A stretch of 64,000 nucleotides of DNA from assembly GCA_965250115.1 (NCBI GenBank), contig CBDFNJ010000002.1, positions 496,001 through 560,000 on the forward strand. Direction: 5' to 3'. Positions 24,713-33,111 of this stretch are shown one piece after another (within the stretch, counting starts at the first letter, position 1; each line of letters starts with the position of its first letter). The DNA comes from CBDFHB01 sp965250115. GTDB lineage: Bacteria; Acidobacteriota; Vicinamibacteria; Marinacidobacterales; SMYC01. The notes beneath the pieces are model-generated. The model had not been told where the DNA came from. It worked only from the letters and a program-made list of their open reading frames with translations, and searched no databases. The translations under genes and the position numbers were made by a program.

Positions 24713-25324
24713 GTGAAATTCCCAAGCCATTCTCTATTACTGCCCGGTCTTCTCGTCGCGCTCTCCCAGTCTGTCGCCGGACGCGAGAATTTTCCCGGCC
24801 GTATCGGTGGCGAAGGCCGCATCGGCCAAGCGGCACCCCCCTTCGAGCTAAAAGCGTGGCTGAACGCGGATCCGCTGGAGCCGGCCGACTTGAAGGGAAA
24901 TGTACTACTCGTCCGTTGGTGGACGGACACTTGTCCCTTTTGCTCCACGACGGCGCCCGTGCTGCGGGAGCTCAACCGCAAGTACCGAGGTCGGGGCCTC
25001 CGGGTCATCGGCATCTTTCACCCCAAGCCGCCCGGGGATAGGAGCGTCGAACGGCTGCGGCGGGCGACCGAGCGCTTCGGCTTCACCTTCCCGGTGGCCC
25101 TCGACGCGGATTGGATAGCGCTCCACCGCTGGTGGCTCGACCACGAGGTACAGGCGTGGACCTCCGTTTCCTTCCTCGTCGACAAGCAGGGTGTCGTCCG
25201 CTACGTCCACCCCGGCGGCGAGTACCATCTGGGAGAAGCTGGACTCCACTGGCGGAACCACGAAAGCTGCCATCGGGAATACCGCGAGATAGAAGACACC
25301 ATTCTCAAGCTCCTCGACAACTAA
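24713..25324 (+). CDS. TlpA-like thiol-disulfide redoxin, exported
   Basis: Thioredoxin-fold protein of 203 residues with an N-terminal signal peptide (FPSHSLLLPGLLVALSQSVAG) that sends it to the periplasm. The AhpC/TSA-Redoxin domain contains GQAAPPFELKAW, NVLLVRWWTDTCPFCSTTAP with the CPFC active site near residue 74, and a thioredoxin-like SVSFLVDKQGVVRYVHPGG with the expected beta strand before the C terminus. GTG start. Likely a periplasmic thiol reductant or peroxide-type redoxin; partner unknown. Confidence 0.85.
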   Translation: MKFPSHSLLLPGLLVALSQSVAGRENFPGRIGGEGRIGQAAPPFELKAWLNADPLEPADLKGNVLLVRWWTDTCPFCSTTAPVLRELNRKYRGRGLRVIGIFHPKPPGDRSVERLRRATERFGFTFPVALDADWIALHRWWLDHEVQAWTSVSFLVDKQGVVRYVHPGGEYHLGEAGLHWRNHESCHREYREIEDTILKLLDN

Positions 25325-25432
25325 TCCCCACGAGGAGCAACGCCGCCAGGGCGAAAAAGGACGAGGGATTTTACGGTAGAATTAGCGGGTTCGGGCACTC
25401 AACGCCTCGATTTTGGCTCGGGAAAGACACGG

Positions 25433-25975
25433 ATGATGAAAAAGACCGTGTTTTTGGTTTCAGCAGCAACGTGGGTCGTCACTGGTCTCGCGGCCGCCCA
25501 ACCGGACTTCGACGCCGTGGAAATGACGGCGTATCCGGTCGTGGGCCAGGTGTCCTACGTCGAAGGCGCCGGCGGGAACATCGGGCTCTTCGTCGGTGAG
25601 GACGGCGTGTTCTTGATCGATGATCAATATGCTCCGTTGACTGACAAGATTGTCGCCGCAGTGCGAACCGTTTCCGACAAACCGATTCGCTTTCTCGTCA
25701 ACACTCACATGCATCCGGATCACACCGGCGGCAATGAGAATTTTGGAAAAATGGGAACGCACATATTCGGTCACGACAACGTCCGGGCGCAGATGGCCAA
25801 GGCCGGTTACGACCAAGACCCGCCGCTCGTTACTTACGGCGACGACATGTCGTTCCATATCAACGGCGAGACCGTGTACGTGTTCAAGACACCGGACGCG
25901 CACACGAACAACGATTCCTACATCGTGTTCAAGGACTCGAACGCCGTCCATACCGGCGATATCTACCGAACGACG
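25433..25975 (+). pseudogene. Metallo-beta-lactamase-fold hydrolase, 3'-truncated by IS1-like copy 2
   Basis: Exported zinc hydrolase (signal KTVFLVSAATWVVTGLAAAQ), with the metal motif NTHMHPDHTGG near residue 92 and VHTGDIY near residue 176 carrying a ligand Asp. The native gene ends at 25975 where the IS1-like element begins; the frame runs on into the element to 26212 with about 80 foreign residues. The last zinc-ligand histidine and C-terminal third are missing, so activity is doubtful. Related to cyclase/SoxH-type MBL proteins. Confidence 0.82.
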
Positions 25976-27175
25976 GGTGCTTCCGCCATCAAGTGTTGCT
26001 ACGCGGCTGCGGGCAGTGGTACAGGTGCGGAAGAGACCGGGTTGCGCGCCCCAGTGAGCAGGAAAACCTCGATCCGCGACCACAAAGGAATCGTCGTCGC
26101 CAAAAAGATGTCTCGAAAGGTGAGCCGTCGCGTGGTCAGACCGGCTTGCATGGCCGGAGTTCGGATCTCACGTCCGAACTTCAGAGCTCCGTGCGGTCGG
26201 ACGAAGTTGTAATAGCAACGGAGCAACTCCAGGTGCTCATCGAGCCTCTCCGTCGAGCGAGCGTGGGAAAGCGTTCGTCTCGAAAGGTATGCCGAGCTTT
26301 GCCGGATGGTCAGATTCAACCGCTCGATGAACGACGTGTTCAATGTTGAGGAGTCCTCGGAGTTATTGAGCGCGTCTTCGAATCGCCACGCGGCTCCGTG
26401 CAGCGCTCTGCGTTCGACCTTGATGATACGACCGTTCCTGCGCGTCTTGAGGACCTGGCCGTAAAGACGCGCTGGCCCGAAGAAGCGACGGATGACCTTC
26501 TGGTAGAATTCGAATCCATCCGTGACGATCAGGGGAAGACGTCCGAAATTCATCCGCTTCGAAAGGTCGCGAAACAGAGCGTGAGTGTTCCGGTAGCTTC
26601 GCCTTCCCGTCACCGTCGATGGCCAGAGCCGAGACCAGACCTCGATCGTAACGAAGACCCAACTCGGCGTCTTCTTGTTGCCCGCGAACGTGCGAATCTC
26701 GTCGGCTTGAAGCTCTTCGGCAGCGAAGCCGGCGATCCTTGTTTGGTTGAATCGACGACACACCTGGGCTGCCTTCTCGAGCCAGCGGGCGACGGTGTTC
26801 CAGGCAATCCCTTCGATCCGGGAAATCGCGGAAATGCTGACACCCTCGACTCTGAGAGCGATGACCACATCGAAAGTAGCTCTTCGATGTTGGAGACGGT
26901 AGTAGGGCGTGCCTTTCGTCGAGGAGAACGTCTTTCCGCACTCGCCGCACCGGTATCGACGGCGTTTCCCGGACCTGGTTTGGTAGAATCCGTGGCGAAC
27001 GATGTTTCCGGAACTGACTTTGCCCCGCAACGGACATGCGAGATTGAGACATCTGCGATTCTTCACTTTGGCTCGGCCCTGACGATGAGAGAACTGTGTC
27101 TTCGGAATTCTGGTTCAAACTCTAGCACGCAGACCGGCTAGGAGCTGGCCGCCAACACTTAATTGCGGAAGCACC
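25976..27175 (-). mobile_element. IS1-like (family A) element, copy 2
   Basis: A 1200-bp element with GGTGCTTCCGCC ends, inserted in the metallo-beta-lactamase-fold gene. An extra terminal repeat follows directly at 27176-27206, so the right flank has been hit twice. Confidence 0.88.
25999..27066 (-). CDS. IS1-like transposase, copy 2
   Basis: 355 residues, more than 95 percent like copy 1 by eye (for example RCLNLACPLRG instead of RCLNPACPLRG, and SKRMNFGRLP). Zinc-ribbon region, helix-turn-helix and all DDE motifs are present. Confidence 0.85.
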   Translation of the reverse strand: MKNRRCLNLACPLRGKVSSGNIVRHGFYQTRSGKRRRYRCGECGKTFSSTKGTPYYRLQHRRATFDVVIALRVEGVSISAISRIEGIAWNTVARWLEKAAQVCRRFNQTRIAGFAAEELQADEIRTFAGNKKTPSWVFVTIEVWSRLWPSTVTGRRSYRNTHALFRDLSKRMNFGRLPLIVTDGFEFYQKVIRRFFGPARLYGQVLKTRRNGRIIKVERRALHGAAWRFEDALNNSEDSSTLNTSFIERLNLTIRQSSAYLSRRTLSHARSTERLDEHLELLRCYYNFVRPHGALKFGREIRTPAMQAGLTTRRLTFRDIFLATTIPLWSRIEVFLLTGARNPVSSAPVPLPAAA

Positions 27176-27206
27176 GCAGCCACCAACACTTAATTGCGGA
27201 AGCACC
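27176..27206 (+). repeat. Family A terminal repeat in tandem with copy 2
   Basis: CCAACACTTAATTGCGGAAG plus CACC directly follows the identical right end of IS1-like copy 2. Confidence 0.7.
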
Positions 27207-27236
27207 GTCTGTGTTTGTGGCCGTGCCCAGGGCCGG

Positions 27237-27299
27237 GCGCGAACGAACGACGAAATCATGCAGGCATGGTGCCGGCATGATTTCGTCGTTCGTTCGCGC
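27237..27299. repeat. Perfect 25-bp inverted repeat
   Basis: Arms 27237-27261 and 27275-27299 (starting GCGCGAACGAACGACG) flank a 13-base spacer. The right arm opens the integrase fragment that follows; the left arm is its inverted copy. Confidence 0.8.
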
Positions 27300-27437
27300 T
27301 CTCGTCTCTGCCTTCAAGGCTCGTCGCGAACTGGCTCTCGAGAATGTCGCTCTTCGCCAGCAGCTCGCCGTCCTCCGCCGTTCCGTGAAACAGCCGCGGC
27401 TCTCGAATGTCGACCGCGAGTTTTGGGTGCTGTTGCG
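27277..27437 (+). pseudogene. Integrase-core transposase, N-terminal fragment (family D)
   Basis: Encodes MISSFVRALVSAFKARRELA, LENVALRQQLAVLRRSVKQP and NVDREFWVLL, the typical N terminus of IS481-like integrase-core transposases, then is cut by the MITE at 27438. The same piece recurs at 10978 and 41363. Confidence 0.72.
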
Positions 27438-27603
27438 GGTGCTTCCGCCATTAAGTATTGGTAAGATGACGCTAAGACTTTACGCTGCATTAAATTACAG
27501 CCAAAATAGCGCTCGCGACCTTCGCCGCGCGCTAAATGGAGCGTAAGCGGCTTTTTTGCAAAGGGATACGTACACATCACCAACAGCAAACAGCGCAAGC
27601 ACC
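27438..27603 (+). mobile_element. Short family A-like MITE (166 bp), copy 2
   Basis: Same length and sequence as 24291-24456 with a few changes. It lies directly upstream of the higBA promoter. Confidence 0.78.
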
Positions 27604-27614
27604 GGATTTCCCAA

Positions 27615-27643
27615 TTGACATGTGTACCGGTATGCGGTACACT
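27615..27643 (+). promoter_or_regulatory. higBA promoter with operator palindrome
   Basis: TTGACA and TACACT are separated by exactly 17 bases. Between and overlapping them, GTGTACCG (27622-27629) and CGGTACAC (27635-27642) form a perfect palindrome with a 5-base centre, well placed for repression by the HigA antitoxin. Transcription would begin almost at the toxin start codon. Confidence 0.75.
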
Positions 27644-27648
27644 CCTTC

Positions 27649-27927
27649 GTGATCCGAAGGTTTCGCCATCGTGGCCTGAAGCGCATGTACGAGCGTGGCG
27701 ATCCGAGCCGAGTGGGTCCCGACCTGGCGGACCGCGTCGCGCTCGCCTTGGCGGACCTTGACGATGCCCGCAAGCCCTCGGACCTCGACCTGCCCGGCTA
27801 CCGGCTTCACCCGCTGAAGGGCGGACTGAAGGGGTACTGGAGCATCTCGATTTCCGGCAACTGGCGGGTGATCTTCCGCTTCGAAGATGGCGATGCCTAC
27901 GACGTCGACCTGAGCGACTACCACTAA
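27649..27927 (+). CDS. higB: HigB/RelE-type toxin
   Basis: Predicted ribosome-dependent endoribonuclease, 92 residues from GTG 27649. It begins with IRRFRHRGLKRMYERGDPSR, and ends with LPGYRLHPLKGGLKGYWSIS and NWRVIFRFEDGDAYDVDLSDYH, all characteristic of HigB. The frame is open upstream into the promoter, so the GTG after the -10 is preferred. It lies 14 bases before its antitoxin. Confidence 0.92.
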   Translation: MIRRFRHRGLKRMYERGDPSRVGPDLADRVALALADLDDARKPSDLDLPGYRLHPLKGGLKGYWSISISGNWRVIFRFEDGDAYDVDLSDYH

Positions 27928-27941
27928 CAGGAGACAGCAAC

Positions 27942-28238
27942 ATGGCGATGGGCAATCCCCCGCATCCCGGACGCAGCATCCGCAAGAACTGCCTGGGCCC
28001 GCTCGGTTTGAACGTGACCGAAGCGGCGAAGGTGCTGGGTGTCGCCCGTCACACCCTCTCGCGGGTTCTGAACGGTCACGCGGCCATCTCGCCGGAGATG
28101 GCCATTCGGCTTGAGAAGGCGGGCTGGTCCAATGCCGAGTTCTGGCTGCGCCGACAGACCACTTGGGATCTGGTCCAGGCGCGCAAGGACGAAGACCGGA
28201 TCAACGTCGAGCGATACCAGCCGCATCCGTCGGTGTGA
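27942..28238 (+). CDS. higA: HigA antitoxin (XRE family)
   Basis: A 98-residue antitoxin and autorepressor with the HigA layout: HPGRSIRKNCLGPLGLNVTE, helix-turn-helix EAAKVLGVARHTLSRVLNGH (about residues 28-47), SPEMAIRLEKAGWSNAEFWL and a Gln/Asp-rich tail. AGGAG eight bases upstream supports the start. The palindrome in the promoter is its likely site. Confidence 0.93.
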   Translation: MAMGNPPHPGRSIRKNCLGPLGLNVTEAAKVLGVARHTLSRVLNGHAAISPEMAIRLEKAGWSNAEFWLRRQTTWDLVQARKDEDRINVERYQPHPSV

Positions 28239-28244
28239 TGAACC

Positions 28245-28372
28245 CGTCCTGTGCCAAAACTCGGCCACTTTGAAATAGACCATAAATCAGCAGCTTAGCG
28301 TCTGTGTTTGCGACCGGGCCAAGGGCCGTGGGCTTTACAATCGTCTGGCCCGAAGGTGCTCTCTTCAGATCC
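28245..28372 (+). repeat. Family B left end
   Basis: About 125 bases of the family B left terminus, from CGTCCTGTGCCAAAACTCGG to GGCTTTACAATCGTCTGGCC, ending where a family D MITE starts. Confidence 0.72.
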
Positions 28373-28530
28373 TGTGCCTTCTATTTAATTCATCCGCGGG
28401 CACCAGCTCGCGACGAGCCTTGAAGGCAGAGATGAGAGCGCGAACAAACGACAAAATCATGTAGGCATGGTGCCGGTAGACCGAAGACTAATCAAGTTCT
28501 GGGCGCGCGGATGAATAAATAGAAGGCACA
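28373..28530 (-). mobile_element. Family D MITE (158 bp), copy 1
   Basis: Inverted ends TGTGCCTTCTATTTA(A)TTCATCCGCG; the interior includes an inverted remnant of the integrase 5' end. Inserted in the 3' part of the helicase gene. A second 158-bp copy is at 43006-43163. Confidence 0.82.
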
Positions 28531-31500
28531 GGATAGCCTGGTTTCTGGAGGTCGAGGATTTCGGGAATGTCCGGCGACAGGGCCAGCCCCGCTGTGGCAA
28601 GCCAGCCCGCCTGTAGATGAGAAGTGATTAGGTTCTTGTTGGTGATGTCGAGTGCTGGCGGGCGAACCGCACCGGCCACCATGTCGATGCGCCGCTCGAA
28701 AAAATACTGATCATGCGGCGACTGGGCCGCACAGTAAGTGAAGATCAAGGCCGTCTGTCCTGACCGTCCCGCACGGCCCGCACGCTGCACATAATTGGCG
28801 GGCGTAGGCGGCACATTGCGCAGGTAGACCGTATTCAACGCCGAGATATCGACCCCCAGTTCCATGGTCGGCGTACAGAACAACGCTGGGAGAAACTGTT
28901 TCGATTCCCCGCTGGCCTTGATTTCGGCCTCGCACTCCGCGATCCGTGCTCGGTCGTCGGCTTCGAAGCGGAAACGCCATTCCCGCCATTCCCGTTGCTT
29001 ATGGTTCACCTGGGCCGTATGCTCCCGGCTCTCCATGCCGAACAACGAGCTGGTGTTTGCCTCGAGATCGTCGGCAACTCTGGTATAGAGGCCGTGGAAG
29101 TAAGGATTGCCGACAGCCGCTGCGCTCCGAGTGGCTTCACCTGCAATCAGTCGAATGGCTGAGGGTGATAGACGCCACCCTTGAAGTTCGCCTTCACTGG
29201 CCGTCAAAGTCACAAGCCCTTCTCCGGCCAGAATAGCAAGGAGATTGGTAAGGAAGGTGATGTAGTCGTCCCCACCAAGCTTGATACCGATGATGCTCTC
29301 ATGGTTAATGAGGCGCGCTATGCGCGAACGCGGCCCCGCGCGAAGGATCATCCGTTCTTCACGCAGACTGGTAACTTTCTTGCCAGGGGCTTTCAGGAAG
29401 AGGGTGGTACGCTCCCGCGTTGTTTCCTTGTCATCGATGCTCCAGGGAGCTCGCAGGACCGACCGCGATCTCTGGGCAACGGTGTCCAGAACGGCAAGAT
29501 CGAGAGCCTCGGTATCGACAGCTAAGCCTTCGAGCATGGCCGTTAGCAAAATCCTGATGACCTTCTTGCGAGCGTCATGATCCAGAGAGTCGAGCTCAGG
29601 CAGAATAGCCGCGAGTCTCCCCACGTCCGCGGCCACGTCGTCGAGCCCAACGAAATCCACCTCGATCAACTTCAGCACGGAGAGGTTCGGATTAGTGAAA
29701 CGCCAGCCCCGACGCAAATCAATCCAAACGCGGTGCGCGAGCACTTTGGCCAACGCCCGCTCAGCGTCGCTGCGGACCACGGCCCCAGCCTCGGGACTCA
29801 ACATCCAGTGCACCCGCAGCGCCGTGTTCGCACCCGTAAAACCCAAGGCCCGCTGAACACGGAAGCCAAATTCGTCATCCCGCAGACCATCCTCACCGGC
29901 ATCGAGAACAGCCCGCAGGATGGCTCCACGCAGAAGAGTCACGAACAGAAAATCGTTGAAATGCCCCACTTGAAGCGCCGCGTCCTGGCGGTTGTCGGTG
30001 AACCCAAGCAGCTTCCGCTTGTCCTCGGGAACCGCATTGTTGGGTTGGTTCAACCACTCGAGAGCGCTCGAGACGAGAAGCGTGGTCGCCGAGCTTCGCC
30101 CTTCGGCGGTAAGGCCCGCAAGCTTGCTGCGCTCGCGCATGCGGCTTTGCGGTTCGTCGAGACAGCAGGCACAAAAGCCGAATTTGCCTGGGATGAACCA
30201 GAAGGGCTCACCGTCGTCGTCGGGATGACCGCTACCCGCGACTCTCACCTTCCTCGGCACGCGGTTTTTCCGGCACGGCCGCAGTTTGAGTAGCTCCTTG
30301 CGCTCTTCCGTCCAGCCTTCCGGAAAGTTCTCGAGCGTGCCGTCGAACCGGTAGTCCGGATCCCCGAGACCGGCCGGCGTCAGATACCCGGCAACTTCCG
30401 TATCGTCGTCTCTCTCGATTGGGATGTCTTCGATGTTGCGCGGCAGGAAGAGGACACCATCCTCCTGCTCCGTTCTCGTCACCACGTAGTACTCCTGACC
30501 GCACTGGCGGCAGAAGCGAATGGGATAGAGCCGGGTTCCAGGAGCATCGGGATCCTCGAGTTGTCCTTCGAGCAGAACGGTTCGCTCCTTCAAACGCAAT
30601 GTTGCGAAGATGCCACCCGCTCCCGCGATGAAACGATGCAGCTTGAAGGCCATAAACGCATGTTCGCCACTACCACCCCGGTCCTTATCAGGGAGGCTGA
30701 CGCGAGTCAGGAAGTTCTCCAGCACCTCACCGCAGCGCTTGGGGTCGATTCCGCTATCCTGGGCAAGCAACTTGGTAGCTTCGACAAAGGTTATTGGCCG
30801 TCGCCGCTTGAGAATCTGGCCATCCTCCAGACCGAGCACCAGTTCCACCCAAACTGCCAGCGGATGAGTGACGAGCTCTGCATCGGTCAGCCGTTCGGGA
30901 AGGTCTCTCTCGAGTGCATTCGCAAGCTTCGGGACAACGTCTGCGCGCGCCAGACGCTCGTCCGTGGCCCGGCGCAGCGACTCGTCGATCACTCCGTCCG
31001 GGCCGATCGCGGTTCCAAACAGACGTGAAACCACCTTCGAGACTTCCAAGGCCCGGCTGGCACCACTGCCTTCGCTGGACATCGTCGCAGAAGTCCCAAT
31101 ACAGAGTGGAGCCTTGTTAGGCGTACAGCGATCGCGTAGCCGACGAACAAGAATGGCAACGTCAGCGCCCTGGCGGCCGCGGTAGGTATGCAACTCGTCC
31201 AGGACGATGAACTCAAGCCCCCTCGCGTTCGCCATGACTTGAGAATCGACGGGGTCTTGCCGAGTCAGCAAAAGCTCCGCCATCATGAAGTTGGTTAAGA
31301 GAATATCCGGCGGATTGTCCGCAACCCGCTGGCGTTCCTCCTGGTTCTCCTGTCCGGTGTAACGCCGGACCACCGGCCTGAGATTCTCCGAAAGGCCTGA
31401 CTGGTCGATGAATTTGTTGATTTCCTTGACCTGGCTGTTAGCGAGTGCGTTCATCGGATACACGATGATCGCCCGTGTCCTCGGCGCATCGCCAGCCTTC

Positions 31501-31886
31501 CGCGCACGGATAATGGCATCCACGATCGGAACGAAAAAACAGAGGGATTTGCCCGAGCCGGTCCCCGTGGTCACAACGAAACTCTGTCCCGCCCGCGCTT
31601 TGGCGAAGGCCTGTCCCTGGTGCCTGTAAAATGGAAGCCGCTTCGACCCGAACGGGAAAACCTGGGCCGTTTCCGAGCAAACGTCGCCGGAGTTGACGAG
31701 ATCGTCGGCGGTTGGCCCCGCTTCGTATCGCGGATTCAGGGAAAGAAGAGCGTCCGGCCAGAAACGGCCTTCCTTATACTCGCGTTCAATCGCCTCACGT
31801 AGGTCGGGCGCCCTAATTGTGCTGAAAGACTGAGAAAATCGAGCGTAGCTCTCGACAATGTGGCGATCAAATGGAAAGGCCTTCAT
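28488..31886 (-). CDS. DEAD/DEAH helicase (YprA/DUF1998 lineage), C terminus replaced by MITE
   Basis: Superfamily 2 helicase of defence-island type, 1132 residues. Motifs: Q-like RLPFYRHQGQAF, Walker A VVTTGTGSGKSLC near residue 105, IVYPMNALANSQ, ILLTNFMMAELLL, DELHTYRGRQGAD (DEAH-like box, near 225), GTSATM, then a Cys motif RFCRQCGQEYY and C-terminal helicase motifs ALFCTPTMELGVDIS and NYVQRAGRAGRSGQ. The native gene breaks at 28531; the last residues PSIYSSARPELD are encoded by the MITE. Related proteins carry several hundred more residues with a DUF1998 domain, which is lost. The lineage includes helicases of Druantia-like defence systems, but system membership is unproved. Confidence 0.85.
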   Translation of the reverse strand: MKAFPFDRHIVESYARFSQSFSTIRAPDLREAIEREYKEGRFWPDALLSLNPRYEAGPTADDLVNSGDVCSETAQVFPFGSKRLPFYRHQGQAFAKARAGQSFVVTTGTGSGKSLCFFVPIVDAIIRARKAGDAPRTRAIIVYPMNALANSQVKEINKFIDQSGLSENLRPVVRRYTGQENQEERQRVADNPPDILLTNFMMAELLLTRQDPVDSQVMANARGLEFIVLDELHTYRGRQGADVAILVRRLRDRCTPNKAPLCIGTSATMSSEGSGASRALEVSKVVSRLFGTAIGPDGVIDESLRRATDERLARADVVPKLANALERDLPERLTDAELVTHPLAVWVELVLGLEDGQILKRRRPITFVEATKLLAQDSGIDPKRCGEVLENFLTRVSLPDKDRGGSGEHAFMAFKLHRFIAGAGGIFATLRLKERTVLLEGQLEDPDAPGTRLYPIRFCRQCGQEYYVVTRTEQEDGVLFLPRNIEDIPIERDDDTEVAGYLTPAGLGDPDYRFDGTLENFPEGWTEERKELLKLRPCRKNRVPRKVRVAGSGHPDDDGEPFWFIPGKFGFCACCLDEPQSRMRERSKLAGLTAEGRSSATTLLVSSALEWLNQPNNAVPEDKRKLLGFTDNRQDAALQVGHFNDFLFVTLLRGAILRAVLDAGEDGLRDDEFGFRVQRALGFTGANTALRVHWMLSPEAGAVVRSDAERALAKVLAHRVWIDLRRGWRFTNPNLSVLKLIEVDFVGLDDVAADVGRLAAILPELDSLDHDARKKVIRILLTAMLEGLAVDTEALDLAVLDTVAQRSRSVLRAPWSIDDKETTRERTTLFLKAPGKKVTSLREERMILRAGPRSRIARLINHESIIGIKLGGDDYITFLTNLLAILAGEGLVTLTASEGELQGWRLSPSAIRLIAGEATRSAAAVGNPYFHGLYTRVADDLEANTSSLFGMESREHTAQVNHKQREWREWRFRFEADDRARIAECEAEIKASGESKQFLPALFCTPTMELGVDISALNTVYLRNVPPTPANYVQRAGRAGRSGQTALIFTYCAAQSPHDQYFFERRIDMVAGAVRPPALDITNKNLITSHLQAGWLATAGLALSPDIPEILDLQKPGYPVPSIYSSARPELD

Positions 31887-32144
31887 GTAGCGCTCTGAAT
31901 TCGTGTCCGGGAAATGTCTCCGAGGGCATCAAGTTTTCGCCGGGTGCCGTCACTGATTCTTAACGGATGGAGCCTACCATGATCAGGTGAATCAGGCGGT
32001 CCGATTCCACATCACGCTGACGCCCACGACGGCCATGCTTGCCAACATAACAATGTGGTCACGGAATCCGCACGGAGCTCGCGGCCACGAGCCGCATCAA
32101 TCGGCATCTGAGCGACGCCACTTCCGGGACATCGCCCCGGTGAG

Positions 32145-32243
32145 AACTACTTCCGGCTGCTCGTGACACTTCCCTTCAATGGACGGTGGGCTTGTCCACG
32201 GCGATAGTGGAAAGGGTCTGTTGGCGGGCGTGCTTGCAGGCAA
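32145..32243 (-). pseudogene. 3' end duplicate of the gene at 43191-43868
   Basis: Reads ARQQTLSTIAVDKPTVH and a stop at 32177, plus about 30 further bases, matching the end of the 225-residue protein. It lies upstream of the helicase on the same strand, so the full gene may once have preceded it. The rest of 31887-32144 has no gene I can support. Confidence 0.7.
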
Positions 32244-32248
32244 TCATC

Positions 32249-32304
32249 ATCCGAAACGTCTCGGCACGCAGATCTTGAGTTCGCTTGTGTTTTTGGACAC
32301 GACG
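32249..32304 (+). repeat. Family C right end
   Basis: Ends TTTTTGGACACGACG; directly abuts the 140-bp tandem repeat. Confidence 0.68.
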
Positions 32305-32580
32305 AGCTCAGCATGGTCTTCCAGTTCATCGCGACTCCTTCCGCTGAACTGGAATACGTATCCGACCGCGATGCCGGATTCAAGCAGCCGTTGGAAAGCT
32401 GCAAACTGCTGACCCGCTGGGCGTTCGAATATTTTGACCAGACGAGCTCAGCATGGTCTTCCAGTCCATCGCGACTCCTTCCGCTGAACTGGAATACGTA
32501 TCCGACCGCGATGCCGGATTCAAGCAGCCGTTGGAAAGCTGCAAACTGCTGACCCGCTGGGCGCTCAAGTATTTTGACCA
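32301..32580 (+). repeat. Tandem duplication, 2 x 140 bp
   Basis: Units 32301-32440 and 32441-32580 start GACGAGCTCAGCATGGTCTT and are almost identical. Each encodes EYVSDRDAGFKQPLESC and KLLTRWAFEYFDQT in one open frame. A third, single partial copy lies in reverse at 12174-12267. Origin unknown. Confidence 0.82.
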
Positions 32581-32696
32581 GACGGGCATAGTGGCAATTC
32601 TCGTGAATTCAAGCGCTTTCTCTCCGTGACCCACGTGCTCTTAGTCGTTGCGATCATCATTTGGGAAGGAAGGCTCCGTCTATACTAGAGTGAGCC

Positions 32697-32939
32697 ATGA
32701 CCCTCCTGCGACGTCTCGCCATCCGCGCTGCACGAGAACTAGCACGTCGTCCGGAGGTACGAGCTAAAGCCAAAGAGACATTAACCAACGCCACACGTGT
32801 GTTTAACGAGGAGGTCAAACCTCGCTCCAAGGACGCCTGGCGGGACGCACAGCCAGACATCGAGCACGCCAAGGCCAGACTCAAGCGGTTTACCCAGAAG
32901 CTGCGAGACAAGTACCGTAAGGGACGCGACGGCAAATAG
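32697..32939 (+). CDS. Small charged helical protein, 80 residues
   Basis: Not assigned to a family. MTLLRRLAIRAARELARRPE followed by a lysine/arginine-rich amphipathic helix (KAKETLTNATRVFNEEVKPR) and a basic tail KLRDKYRKGRDGK. A TATACT hexamer lies 17 bases before the ATG. Composition suggests a membrane- or nucleic-acid-associated helix protein. Confidence 0.55.
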   Translation: MTLLRRLAIRAARELARRPEVRAKAKETLTNATRVFNEEVKPRSKDAWRDAQPDIEHAKARLKRFTQKLRDKYRKGRDGK

Positions 32940-32962
32940 ACGTTATCCCGCTGGCGCCGCCG

Positions 32963-32995
32963 GTCTTGAGTTCGTTTGTGTTTTTGGACACGACG
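32963..32995 (+). repeat. Family C terminal repeat, solo
   Basis: GAGTTCGTTTGTGTTTTTGG then ACACGACG. The next 115 bases to 33111 have no assignable gene. Confidence 0.68.
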
Positions 32996-33111
32996 CGTCC
33001 CATCCCGGCATTGCCATCGAACTCGAGACCAACCATCGCGGCGTCGATCCAGTGCGGTGCGACTTCGATGTCTGGCTCGCCTATACCGGTGAGACCGCTG
33101 CAGCCCGGCCC

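Noticed and set aside
29577..30293. 238-codon plus frame inside the helicase
   Set aside because: No motifs; antisense shadow of a helicase whose motifs are in order on the minus strand.
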